The notes under the pieces were generated by a model. It saw only the letters and a program-made list of their open reading frames with translations. It did not search any database and had not been told where the DNA came from. The translations under genes were made by a program, and so were the position numbers. Positions 25,649 to 37,675 of a stretch of 64,000 bases of DNA are shown piece after piece; the stretch's first letter is position 1, and every line of letters starts with the position of its first letter. The stretch spans positions 70,540,453 through 70,604,452 of the forward strand of contig CM049311.1 in NCBI GenBank assembly GCA_026874595.1, given 5' to 3'. The DNA is from Sipunculus nudus. Its lineage: Eukaryota; Annelida; Sipuncula; Golfingiida; Sipunculidae.

Positions 25649-27961
25649 AAGGTTTCAACAATGGAGCAGCATTTAAACCAAACAATGAAACATCATTCAA
25701 ACAAAATAACTTTCATTATGATCCCATTTTGTTGCTCAGGATAACCTAACATATTATTCTATACTGAGTGACCAATGGAATTCAGCATAATTCTGCATAT
25801 TTCTTTGAAGTTGCAGCAATCAATAGCAACATCAAATCATGTCCAAATACCCTGACAGTAAAGTGCTAATATCAAACATTAAAAAAGGATAAGAAAACTG
25901 AAGTAGTGCAAATGAGCTGCATTTTGTCGCATAAATATTTCTTTTTTTTACTTAGAAAAGCTTTCCATTCTGTGATGTTATTGGATAAATCCATCCTGTG
26001 CTAATACCCATACATCAAATGATAAAAACAACCACTCTAAAATTCAGTATTCTAAAGTTTAAAAGATGAGGCACTAATCAGGTACTTGTCCCACTGGTGC
26101 CTTTTGATCGACCTGTGTGGTGTCAATAATTCATCCACAGAAGTTTCCAATTTCATAAGATTTACCCTCTAGAAAAGTTTATTGCAAGCTCTCGCCCCGT
26201 CAAAAAGATCGCATTTCCTTTTACATTGAGCAATCATCTGACACTGTAAACGAAATTGACTGGAAATGTGCTTTCACCACTGACTCTGGAAACCGAAGAA
26301 CGTGCATGTCAATAAGAATTACACGGCTGACTCACTGCCTAGCCTTATCGATAAACGCCAGCAAGAAATCCATGTACTGTCTGTCCGCTGACACACTCAA
26401 CATGACCAGCTGATTAGAAATCTATACAAAATCGTTTTTCTCACTCGCCGTTGTGTTTATATATCTGATTATTGTTTTCGTTCTTCATAAGGGTGATTTT
26501 TTGTTTTATGGCCAGAAAAATCTTTTTTTACATGTTTATGAACAAAAATACAGTAACCTTATAATTCTATGACTATATGTTATGCTCTGTACTGTTTATA
26601 AATGATCCCCTTCTTCAGAAGACTGATTATATTTTGGTTTATGAATGGGATAAGGGATATAAATCTTTAATATTTCCAAGTGTGTGATCAGAATTTAAAT
26701 TCTGTGCCTAACAAATTCAGTTCTTGGATTCCTATTTCTGAGCCACAATCAGTCCATTATATTAGTGGATGCTAATATCAGCAAATTTGGTTCATTTGCT
26801 TCATTACATCACTCCTGCACTTGTTAACAACTTTAATGCTCATGCTTACTTATATAGATACTTGGGAATTAAGTTTTGTTAAAGAGTTTGAGAAATAATG
26901 GAAAATACTTTAAATACTCGCCCGGATCAAGATGAATATTTAACAGAAAAGGGTTAATGTTCTAGCTAGGTTAACAAAAGCAAACATGAAATTAACATGG
27001 CTTCATCCCAAATGTTGGCATGCCAGATTTAATGCTTGGTTGAGCATAACTAAGAACTTAAAAGGATGCGAATACTGACAGGACTTCAGCATCAATAAAT
27101 ATTTCCACAGAATATCTCTGATCTAAAACACTCTTAGTTTTATTAAGTGCTTTCTAAAATATTTAATCAAAAGCCTCAAATAGTTGAATTTGTGAATATT
27201 TCAACAAAACATCCAAAACTGCCGCAAATGTGGACAACATGCTTGAATAAGATAATTCAGTAAGCACCAAAAAAAGAAAACAAAACACAGAATTAATTAG
27301 AAATTTTATAAACTTAATATCAATAGCCTTAATTAAAATACATTATGAATGTAAAAGCTCGGTGTACAAGAGAAGTCAGCTGAATTCCGTAAAGTCTAAG
27401 CAAATGTTAAATGGACATTTTTCTATTGTTGCATATTTTTATATATTAATTTACATTTGGTTGTATGGTCTTTCTATCTACTGAGTGCCTGACACTAGAA
27501 GAGAGCCAAAGTGAAACATATTTAATCACTGCAGTGTACACCTCTGCCCCCTGGAGCTGCTTGGCATGTTCTAAACAATACAGTTACAACACAGTCTTCA
27601 AAAAGTTTCCTAAAATCAGGCAGTCTGGAAGTGTAACAACAGGTTAATAATGAATGATTCTCTTTAATTTCTAGAAGTATGACACGAAAGTGTTTCCAGT
27701 TTCGAAAACTAAGGTATGTTCAGTTTTAGATTTTTAGGTTCAATGGGATGAAAACATGCCTGTCTAAGGGACAGATAGATGGACAGTCAGAAGGACACAT
27801 GACAGACAACAGACAAAGGATCACTCTTATCTATCAAATCTGTCAAATAAACAACATAATTTAAGTTTTAAATATGATAATTTAATTGTGGGCATAAATA
27901 TATAAAATATGGTAAAGACTGGTAAACATGGCATTTCTGAATATGACAAATAAATATGACA
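25649..27961. other. unique DNA; CpG-richer island at 26080-26470
   Basis: The interval 26080-26470 holds far more CpG dinucleotides and fewer A/T runs than its surroundings (CTCGCCCCGTC, AAACCGAAGAACGTGC, CCTTATCGATAAACG). It has no open frame or splice-bounded exon and may be a conserved regulatory block. The rest is featureless. Confidence 0.35.
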
Positions 27962-28027
27962 TATTAAAGGGGCTTAATCACCTACCTGACTTTTATAAAG
28001 TAAAGGTAATTCTTCGGAGCTTTAATA
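27962..28027. repeat. family-2 repeat, copy 3, left part (interrupted)
   Basis: ATTAAAGGGGCTTAATCACC through TTCTTCGGAGCTTT matches the left 65 bp of copy 1. The continuation is found at 29636-30050, after family-1 copy B. Confidence 0.6.
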
Positions 28028-28451
28028 ACAAGGGACCCATGGGTCACTGTGCTCAGCTGAAGTTGACCTTGAAGGTAAAATTCTAAAATAATATCAAATG
28101 TAGATAAAGTGTAAGAGGAAGAGGCCATTGTTGGTTTATATGTTTGGTTTGTATTGATGAGCAAGAAATTGTTGCGAATAATATTTTGTGACCTGACCAT
28201 ATGTTTCCTAATGTTGCAACTGAAGCATGTGAGCAGTTTGTGAACGAATGATCTGTACTATTACCATGATCATTAGTTGGCTTTTTGATTAACTGTTGAC
28301 ATTTCAGTTGTTTACAGTAGTTCTTCAACTGAATCTATTTTTTTAAATATACATTATTAAATATATGTATTTTTTATTTTATGAAATGTATACAGTTGAA
28401 ATATGACTAATGTTCCGAGTACACAGATGAAAGGACAAAGGATTTGGTGTT

Positions 28452-28475
28452 GGGGGGGGGGGGGGGGGGGGGGGG
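28452..28475 (+). repeat. poly-G run of 24
   Basis: 24 consecutive G, followed by CGGGAGATGGGGATGAGG. Strong G-quadruplex potential, and run length is probably unstable in sequencing. Confidence 0.9.
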
Positions 28476-28782
28476 CGGGAGATGGGGATGAGGAATGGTG
28501 TAAGTTACAATATATCTGTATTATTATAGTGAATATACATAGGATTTTCACTTAATGCAACAATGCTTACAGGATAAAAAGTTCAGTCTTAATTACTTAA
28601 TATTTGAAAAAGGACAGACAGACTTGTAGACAAACAAAGCTGATAATATCATAAATCTCAATCTTGTCAGATAACACCACATCATGCATACAAATGTATA
28701 TTTATTTTTTACCACAAAATATATCTTTTAAATTTGCAAAACAATAAATACCTAAAAATAATACTAGATTCAGATTTCACAA

Positions 28783-28818
28783 GGGGGGGGGGGGATGTGA
28801 GGGGGAAGGGGGGGGGGG
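28783..28818 (+). repeat. interrupted poly-G tract
   Basis: G12, then ATGTGA, G5, AA and G11. The corresponding site in copy D (51066-51076) has a single G run of about 11, so the tract expanded or was interrupted after the copies split. Confidence 0.9.
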
Positions 28819-29635
28819 ATTGGGGTGGTGATATGAGAATAACTGTGCACCTGTCATAGCTGACTTTCAGTGACCTGGAGTGGGAGCCATCATCTGGACA
28901 AAGCAAATGATTACAATAGAGCCTGAAGAAAAAAAATCAATAACTAGCCTATCTTCAAGCTATTTTTTTTCAAATTTCAGATTTACATAAACAAAACACT
29001 TATGTTTACATGCTGTGAAAATTAAATCAATAGTACTTACAGGAAAAAAAAGTGCCATAATCAATGTTGGGCAAAAATTAAGGTACTGATTTTATTTATG
29101 CTAATAACTTAAAAAATTTACAAATTCAGATCTAATTTTGGGTAAACAATTGAATCTTTATTAAACAAAGTTATATACTTGGGAAAATAGTCTCTTGTTT
29201 CAAAATTGTTCATATTAAGTGAGTAAATATTTTTGCTGATATTTTACAAAGTCCATTATGTTCAGGTCCATAACTTAAAGAAATTATAATTAACAGACTT
29301 AATTTCTGGCATGTATATAGGAAATGTATAGGAGATTACTTCTTGAACATATAAAGATAAGTGGTTTTGATATTAGGTAGTCCTCAAGTGTGATAATAGG
29401 TTTTTCATGGAAATTTGAGGTTTTTCCTAAATATCTTGAAGGAACAAAGTCATATTGACCCAATTTTCGGTATGGTTGGAGATTTGGACATCTAACAGTA
29501 TGCTGAATTTTGGATTTGTATGTCTAACAGTTTCAAAACGTGCCAGTCTAACAGATACACAGACAAACGGACAGACTGACGATGGACAATGGACCACGAC
29601 TATAGCTCAGATGACTTACAGTCAGCTTAGCTAAA

Positions 29636-30050
29636 AATAGGCCAAAAAAAAGTGGATATCACTGCACACAGGCTACTTGTTTTATTTATATGAATGTGTT
29701 TATAATATGCAGGGGCTCACTTAAATTATCAAAACAAATTTATCAAAGGCATCTGGCGGCAAGTCAGATATGCCAGAGCTTTGCAAATGGCGTTTTGTTA
29801 TCTTTCTACATCTACATATATGCAACCTACCACTATTAGGCTACATGTTTTTCCTGTTTGTCAACACTGCTGTGTTACAAACATGTTGTTGATAAACAAG
29901 TTCAAACATACTTCACAGAGGTGTTATAAATAAATTTCCTGACTAGAATTACCCTTAGATCATTAATATAAACACAGGAGAAGCCATAAATCACATAAAT
30001 TCTTTTTCAAATGGTAGGGGAAGGGGCAGCTTTAATTACGACCAAAGAGG
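29636..30050. repeat. family-2 repeat, copy 3, right part
   Basis: It resumes at AATAGGCCA exactly where copy 1 follows GGAGCTTCC. It continues through CACACAGGCTACTTG, GGCATCTGGCGGCAAGTCAG, CAGAGCTTTGCAAATGG, TGTTTGTCAACACTGCTGTG and GAATTACCCTTAGATC. Confidence 0.65.
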
Positions 30051-32079
30051 AAAAAATATATCAAATCAGAAACTAAGACAATAAAAGTAAAATTGAGGTG
30101 GAATATATATCATGAAAACATATCATGAAAGTGCAGGGCCATTAATACAAACATTATAAAACTGAATGTAAAATCAGTAAGCTAACAGCTAAAGTCACTA
30201 CATTCCTAACTGAAAATAATTACCAGCACAGTGGCTTAAATAAGGACATAAAAAAAAACAACCTAAAATTATAATGAGTAGATTCTCCAAGGTCTCATGC
30301 TTCTCCTCCATTAGGCCGAGAGAGTTTAAATAGAAGCATGGTTTTTCCTGACCTGTTTGCCCCGACTTTAAAATGTTGCTCAACTAAGTTCTGGTGCACT
30401 GATCCCTTCAACATAATCAAGCAAAGAGAAAACAAAAAAGGATGTCTATCATTCAGAAGGCTCCTTTCATAGTAACCCCAGGGAACAGGCATAAAGTGAT
30501 GAATCGGCAGAGATTTAGACGAGTTTAGTCCTTCTTCTAGGTCAATTCTGGATGATCAGCCATGGTCTTGAAACAACCGTTACAATCTCATGATCCTCAA
30601 AGAAGGGCTTAGACTATATCATTCCCTTAGAGGTCTTGTTTTCTGTATAAACAGAAAGAGCACTATTGTTCCCCACTGACCCATCTTGGCTAGAAGTGAT
30701 TGCTGGTGTATATGTACACTAGTTTACAATAGCTGCGCCTTTGTCTACATGTGAGCCTTACCAGGTGTGTTGAGTTAGAGAATGCTGGCCTCGGTGCCCA
30801 GAAGAAAGCACACCATTACCTGATGAATGGTGTGCTTACCAGACCGTCAAGTCGTGGATGCCTGGACAAACTGATTTATTTGACCTTTTATGATTTTCAA
30901 ATGATATCCAAATGCCACTTGATTGCAAGCAGTTGTAATAAAGTCCATACTGGTATCATGGAACAGAAGACGAGCATGGTCTGTTTCATGTTTCCCCCAA
31001 AGACTAAGGTATTGTAACAAGATGAGTAAGAAGATTGGGGTTTAAGTTTTTGCGGTACATTTAGTTCAGCATATGTACCAACATGTGGGAATTTTCAAAC
31101 TTCAAAGCAGCAGGAGCACACTTAACTGTGTGTGGCAGCTCAAGATCTTAAGCTTCAACACAAGAACATATGGGGAAATCTGGATGTTGCTCCACATAGG
31201 TTTATAATATCTTCTATATTTTATGACATATCTAAGTAATAAATATTAAATAAGTATTAAAAAAAGACAAAAATTCTTAAACAAGGCAAGAGTGACTCTA
31301 ACAAAAATATGATTGAATGAATATTTATTAATGTTAATTAATCTGCTTGCATACTCTACATACGAATTATCTCAGTTTGAAAGCTACCTTATAATCTAAG
31401 AGGCTAATTATGATATATCTACTGGTTTATGATGTACAATGACAATGGAATTTATTTTATGGATGCAAGGCTTTATTCAGGAAAATATCATAGGGACAGC
31501 TTTTTGGTGGAGGTTATCACTTCATTTCTGAAGTCAAGTCTTATCCACAATATTCTAAATTTTCAGGTAATATTTCACAGATGCTTATTTTTCAGATTTT
31601 CTGTAATGGGTGGTCATGTCATTTTCATGAAAATTTTTGAATGATGGCAGGAGTAAATTAAAAAAAAAATTGCAGTTCTGTTATTTGACTGATTGCTGAC
31701 TCTGTCACATAACCAAAACAGGCAAAGATAAGCATAATGCACACCAAAAAATTAAATTATTTAGCTGGCTCTAACAACCAGCCATGGGTTGAAATCTAAT
31801 AATTTGCATACTACCATGTTATGAAGCACTGGTGTTTGACAGAAACGTGTCTGCCCTGTGATGAATAAAAGCTTAGTTGTGCTGGGTCAAGAAAATAGGT
31901 ATACAAGACAACTGATGGCAGACTCATAAAATTGGTTCAGCTCAGATTGATAATAATTGTTTCCATTAAAAGTTGAAACTAGAATATTGGCAGAAGCTGA
32001 CAAAAGCACTCAGCCAAAAGAAAAGTGTTTACAGGTGGTAACAGTAACAAGTATGAAATATTTGCTCTCACATGGATGT
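30051..32079. other. unique DNA with one strong hairpin
   Basis: No gene supported. An 88-codon plus-strand open frame (30751-31017) overlaps the hairpin at 30806-30837 and has no recognised domain; its first codon is GTG-like rather than ATG. Confidence 0.45.
30806..30837. other. perfect 12-bp stem, 8-nt loop hairpin
   Basis: AAGCACACCATT at 30806-30817, loop ACCTGATG, then AATGGTGTGCTT at 30826-30837. All 12 pairs match. Pairing stops at both outer ends, so it is shorter than a typical animal pre-miRNA. Confidence 0.7.
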
Positions 32080-32800
32080 ATACCTGTACATGTCTAAGTA
32101 ATAAATTTAAACTGGAGAGGTATGCAGTACCTTTGTAAGTATGATTTGACTGATCTCATATGCAGGACTTAGAGATCATCAAGGCATTTCATTATACCAT
32201 GTTTCATAACAATCCACCCAGTGGTTCCTAAGAAATTTTTTTTTTCCTATTCTAACCTCTGTGACCCTGAAAAGTAGGTCAAAGTCACCCTACTTTGAAT
32301 TTCACCAAGATTGTGTTAATATGCATCAGCATTGAAGAAATGAGGTTTTTGTGTTCAATACCTTTGGAAATATATTGCTCCAAGGCCAAAGTTGAAAAAT
32401 CCAATAAAAATTCATTATAAGTCGGAATTTGTAGGTGGCACCCCACACTTGTGCAACAGGTACAGACCATCAGTCCCAATGATCAGAGAAGGATTTGTGA
32501 AAATCCATCCAACTTTTCCTGAGAAATAAGCATCTAAGTATTTTCCTATAATCAGCTCTAAAACAGAAAAATAGGTCAAGGTCACCAATCTTTGAACCTG
32601 ACCAAGATTTTGTCCATATACATCTTCACCAAAGAAATAAAATTCCTACGATGAATTCTTTTAGAGATATCCTGTTCACAAGGTAAAAGTTAACTGATGC
32701 TGGACAGATGGAGGGACGGAATGAAGTATGGATGGACAGCTTGGTGGATGACAGCAGCCAATCAGCCTAAGGGCTGAGGGCTAAAAAAACCCACAAGACC
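32080..32800. repeat. dispersed repeat with two AGGTCAAGGTCACC-type units
   Basis: Two related units offset by about 298 bp. TAGGTCAAAGTCACCC near 32275 and TAGGTCAAGGTCACC near 32574 are each followed by TTTGAA..CACCAAGATT, and each is preceded by a TTCCTRAGAAAT sequence. A right-hand tail has GGACAGATGGAGGGACGG and CCTAAGGGCTGAGGGCTAAA, a weak version of the right-end hairpin of family 1. It looks like an old dispersed element of a type common in molluscs (inference). Confidence 0.5.
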
Positions 32801-34674
32801 ACAGGCACTGCCTCCTGGTGTTAAAATTTCAACTAGATATGCAATATCATGAACAATTTCCTGTAAATCAAATGGATTACCGGTCCCACTTGGCTGAGGT
32901 ACACTGATTACATCACTCTACTCAGTGACCAAGAAAAATGAGGTGAAGTCTCTATTCCAATGTAAAATATGCCCTGGGCAGTATTTATATCCATGTTTGA
33001 CGGCTGATAGACAGACTTATCACAAATAAACATTACTCAAACAAAGATAATTAGCTATGACTTCAGTCTTGGGAAACCAAACCATCATAAAATATCTACA
33101 GCAGTGTGCATGATATTCGCTCTCTGTGTGAGATCTGTTCTATGACTGAAGCCCCCACAATGGTAACAAGGTAGAATGAGAGAAATGTGTAACATATGAA
33201 AAAATAACAGGTTAACAGTTCCTGTGACTGACATAAACTGACCAAATCCATAGGGCTAACAATAACAGTTCTTGGTCAATGAATGAGAAAAAAAAATCCT
33301 TGGGTTAGGAGCAAATTCTCACTCATAATACCAACACATGGCTGCAGACAGATGGTTAGAACCTCATTTTTTATCAAGACAACAGTATGTTCTCTACAGT
33401 CATAAAGGGTTCCAAATGAGAATGTTCCTACAGAACATATTAAAAAAAAAATAATAATAAAAATAATAGACAACTAAACATAGCTGAATGAGTTGATGCT
33501 CTAGCTGTCTTTTCACATTTTTCTTTTGAGTAGAATGCTTTAATTTTGAAAAATAGTTTAATCACCTAAAAGTGCAGATGAGTATAGCAACTGGAATGAT
33601 GAAATATGAATAGGCAGCATACCTGGAAGTGTCTTAACAATACATCAAACTGTCCCAGTGGCAGCAATTTTAACAAGCTGGGCGTTTTGTTATTTTTTAA
33701 CCAATCTGCTGCATGCTCCAGTATTACAGGCTTGTCTCCTTTTGGACATGCAGAACTTCCTCAAGTAATAGATGTTACTTTTTACCTCTCACTGCAGAAA
33801 ACACAGTAACATTAGCCGCGTTAAAAAAGGGGTTCAATCAAAGTGCAAACTTTAAAGGGTTAATTTTTCATCTACCTTTCTCTAATGTATTCACCATGAA
33901 TGTTTGTTATGCGACTGATGAAATTTATTAAAACATAAAGAACATAAAAAACTATTCGATACATGCCCCAATTGTCACAATTAGCATGGGACCAGTTTAA
34001 TGGTAAGTTAAAATAAGATGTTAGTGTACTGGCCCCATAAAAGTACATAAGTCCTTCAGTTAAACACAAGATAGTCCACCAGTATTCCACTGAATTTATT
34101 GTTTAAATGAGAACTCAACATGTCCAAGGGCACTCATATCATACTTAAAACATCACAATTGGAATTTGACTGTCAATTACCAGTTATGTTTACAGAGTAT
34201 ATAGGGTTACTCTATCAATATAGTAATGGTTGCTTTGATTTCTTGCAACAAACTACTGGTAAAGGGGTTTACTATTAAATACATAAAAAGCCTAGCCCAG
34301 GAATTCACTATCAAATATATAAGAAGCCAGGGTGTTTATGATTTGTGAATGAATCAGCCATTGCTATTGGAACATTTTTTCATTTCTCCATTTGCAGCCC
34401 CGTTTTTAAGCATTTGGAGTGATATTTCAGTGAGCAAATTGCAAAAAGGCTATTTTTACTGATTTCTATAGAATGCATTGAGGTTAAAGCGGGGACCTAT
34501 AAAAGCATGTACCCATTTGAAGGCATTGAGTGTTTTATTTATAGATTGGTGTATTATACCAAGGTAACACAATGGCTCTATTCAAGCACATTTATCAGCA
34601 TCTGATAGCATGCATGGCTATTACAGTGGCATCCAGGTTCAGTTGAGTTTATGTAATAAACCATGTATATCCAT
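32801..34674. other. unique A+T-rich DNA
   Basis: No supported gene. A consensus-like CTATAAAAGC lies at 34497-34506 with no convincing transcript downstream. Confidence 0.45.
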
Positions 34675-34930
34675 CTGTTTGTCTGTCTCTCTGTTTGTGT
34701 GAGAGATGTCTGGAAAAGTTCAGAATGAATTTTGTCTCATTTTTTAAGACACTCTACCTTTGTTAGCAGGAGTTGATCAAATTTAGGAATTTATCAAACC
34801 TTGATCCAGAATGTTTTTTTTTTTTACACTCTGTTATTGTAGCTTGCTGGCATCAAAGATTTCAGCAAGCATTGTCATAATTTCTGTATGTTTGTTAGTC
34901 CATCTGTTTGTTTGTCTGTCTGTTTGTCTG
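34675..34930. repeat. (TCTG/TTTG)n simple sequence patches
   Basis: Two patches, about 34675-34703 and 34893-34930, of TCTGTTTGTCTG-type repeats. A similar patch occurs at 36088-36105. Confidence 0.8.
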
Positions 34931-35890
34931 CATCAGTCTGATGTTACCATGGTTATGTAAAAAAAAATGGAATTTTTGGAAATTAAGGAATTTCAAATTT
35001 TCAAAAAGTTATTTGTGTAACTTTGTCATATTTAAAGATAGATAGGTTATTTTGCTCCATTTTTTCTTCAGGTTTCTGGAAATGGCCACCAGGGGCTGCT
35101 GTACAACATTTTTGCAAATTCAATTATTATGCTCTAGATGCCCTAATTGTGAAGTTATTGCTTCAAATCTGTTAGATTATATGTTAAATAGGAATATCTC
35201 AAAAAAGATTTTCATTTTTGGGATAAAGCCACCATGAGGCGCTGCAACTCAAATACTTCAAAACAATGAATTTTGATTTATATCTCTTAAAAAAATATAT
35301 ACAATGTCACAACTTTTATAACAGAATCTCAAAGTACAATTCCTGTATACACTTGACGTCATTCTGCGGTTACCATGTTGACCTTTTTAAAGTAAAAGTC
35401 TTGGCATTTTTACCTAAGTTTTTGTTACTTTGTCATTTTTAAGCCAGAGAGATGTCATTTTTTTGCATCATGCAGAGTTCACATAGTGTTACAAGATTAT
35501 ATTCAAGTTTTGCAAAATGACCACAGGGGACGCTGCACAAGATATTTTTGCACAACTCATTAATGATGCCTTACATGCCTCAATATTGCAGCAAATAATT
35601 TTGAAACTGACATTAATGTTTAACATTTATATCTAATTTTTTTTTTCATTTTTTCGAATGTGACCACCATGGGGCACTGCACATAGAACACTACAATATA
35701 TCATTATTTTGACATATCTCCAAAGCTATAAATGATATTATAATTTTTATAATGCATCTGAAACTAGAAGCAATGGCCTTTTTCCTGAGAAGACTTCCTG
35801 AGAAGCCATATTCTGCCATAATCATGTTCACCTATTTAGGGTAAAACTTGTTGAATTTGAAAATGTTCAGATATTTCTACCTCTCAAGCA
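34931..35890. repeat. diverged tandem repeat of about 435 bp carrying CTCF-like motifs
   Basis: Two full units plus a short third start. Landmarks recur at a 435-bp offset: CCACCAGGGGCTGCTG (35086) with CCACAGGGGACGCTGC (35521), and CCACCATGAGGCGCTGC (35229) with CCACCATGGGGCACTGC (35664). GTTACCATG at about 34945 recurs near 35371, and a related ATTCTGCCATAATCATGTTC begins the third unit near 35810. No coding potential is evident. Confidence 0.65.
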
Positions 35891-37157
35891 GGCTCCAGTT
35901 TCCTGCAATCACTCTGAAACTTGTACCATTGGTAAATATCTATTACCATCAGACCTGATTTTGCTAAGATTTGTCAAAGGTCAAATGATTTGGTCATAAA
36001 TGGTGGCATCCACATAAACAGTAGCTCATTTTACTTGCCTGTCCATTCTCCTTTACATAAATGATACTGACTTACTTTTTCTGTACATTTGTCTGTCTGT
36101 CTGTTTTGGTCTTCAAATTTTCAAATTCAATATAGTTTCTTAAATATATTTTTTTTCTACTTCCTCCAAAATATGGTATATAACGTTGATCTTTTAAACA
36201 TGTTCACCTATCTGTCCGACTGTCTTTCTCAATCAACTTCCTGCAAGTGCTTGACCTTTGGTCCTCGGTTTTTAGTTTTTTTTTCTCAGCTAAGACATCC
36301 AACTATCCATGATATCTGATGTAAACATTGGTGAGAAGAAAAAAAGAAGACTTCATAAAACATATGAGTGGTCAACATATATGAATAAAGTCCTGGATTA
36401 ATATTTTTGCAAAGTCTGTTGTTTACAGTTTCTTTTATTATTTTGTGTTAAAGACCTAGACTGGAAACATTTTGAGCTCCATTCAGGCATATTGCTATTT
36501 GATGCTACCAGTCTCTCTAAGCTTAATGCAGGTTAAACCCCAACTAAGGTTTGTTATTCTGCAAAATTGTATTAGTTTATCCTTTTGAAAAATTAAAATT
36601 AGAATAACTTTTTTTATGCAGGGGTTAAAATTGATGCAGGGGGTGCCTGAAATGCATTCCTTATTTTTTTTGGCCTTACAAAACAATGTTTGACCTACTA
36701 TAATATGGTGTTTTGTCCATAGATTAAACAAAACAGTGCAAATGTAAAATAAAGTTTAATTATTTATTTTCACCACAAAAACAGCAATAGCTTTTGCAAT
36801 AGTTTTACTAATGTCTAGCTTTCTTAACACCTGACTTCTTCTTGATTTTTTTTAGTTGTTTGTCTGTATGAATGATTAAGTGTGTTCTTTTTGTGCATTG
36901 AGTTGACATATATTTTATGCCCCCATGCAGCAAATTTAGCAGCTTCTCATGTTAAATACACTTGGTAAATATAAGCTGCTGACCTTGACACCCATACAAA
37001 TTTCAACAAATCGCGTAGGCAGGCCACAAAGTGTTTTGGCTGTTACAGTTACATCCTTATTTTCCTACACGTTAAATGTCCTACAGAGAATAGCTAGAAC
37101 ACTGCATTTCTTCTAATATTCTTGATGGATCATGTGACCTACATCAATGTTTTTCAG
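35891..37157. other. unique A+T-rich DNA
   Basis: Nothing supported apart from a short (TCTG)n patch at 36088-36105. Confidence 0.5.
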
Positions 37158-37226
37158 GTCATCGGACCCACCAACCAGGGTGAACTGCAGGATTTACAGT
37201 CACACAGAATAAATACCAGTGTTTAA
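37158..37226 (+). CDS. weak candidate terminal exon
   Basis: The acceptor ATCAATGTTTTTCAG is followed by a comparatively G+C-rich 69-nt segment, open for 22 codons and ending in TAA. Its residues include VIGPTNQGELQDLQ. A second frame is also open for 17 codons, which weakens the case. No donor-bearing upstream exon was found nearby. The likely alternative is chance. Confidence 0.15.
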   Translation, partial: VIGPTNQGELQDLQSHRINTSV

Positions 37227-37469
37227 TCAGTCACAGAGATAAAAATTACTTTTGATATACTGCCTTGTAAAATCAGTTTTTCCAGGTTGACACAACACTG
37301 GTATAATAGTTTCCAGGAAAATTGCTACTCTCAGTTCAATTGCTCTTTCAAATGACTGGTTTAATAACTTTTCATGGCGTCATGCAGGCGACTCTTATCT
37401 GAAATATATTTTTAGCTGTTTTATATAAATTTATAAATATATATATAAGGTCATAAAATGCATCAATGC
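37227..37469. other. unique DNA
   Basis: Nothing supported. Confidence 0.5.
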
Positions 37470-37675
37470 ATTAATTTACTACCCGCAGGTTTTTTTGCAC
37501 ACTGCGGTGGCACTCATCAGGTGACTGAAAGGTGTTGGTGTTTGTTGGATTATAACCAACCGTAAATAATCTCACACATGCACCCATACATGAACAAAAC
37601 CGGGACCAACATCATTCAGTCACCTGAGGAGTGCCACCAAGTGTGGAAGAAACCTGCGGCGGGTAGTAAGTGACA
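37470..37675. mobile_element. MITE with about 60-bp terminal inverted repeats
   Basis: The left arm starts TTTACTACCCGCAGGTTT and continues through GGTGGCACTCATCAGGTGAC and TGTTGGT. The right arm is the reverse complement with small indels: ACCAACATCATTCAGTCACC, then GAGGAGTGCCACC, then AAACCTGCGGCGGGTAGTAAG. The unpaired centre is about 75 bp (around 37540-37600). Total length is near 205 bp with no coding capacity. Transcribed, it would form a long imperfect hairpin. The transposase superfamily and target duplication cannot be decided. Confidence 0.8.

Larger units (their letters stand above)
28028..29638. mobile_element. family-1 dispersed element, copy B, inserted into a family-2 repeat
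   Basis: The left end is AACAAGGGACCCATGGGTCA with GCTCAGCTGA at 28051-28060. The right end is hairpin 29603-29633 with TCAGCTTAGC (one mismatch to the inverted decamer) and TAAAA. It is about 1.6 kb and aligns with copy D over most of its length: the left end, 28220-28400, 28660-28790 and 28810-29638. It contains G runs at 28452-28475, 28783-28794 and 28808-28818. It has no coding capacity. Flanks on both sides match adjacent parts of a family-2 repeat, so it inserted there. I see no clear target-site duplication, though the junctions are A/T-rich. Confidence 0.65.
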
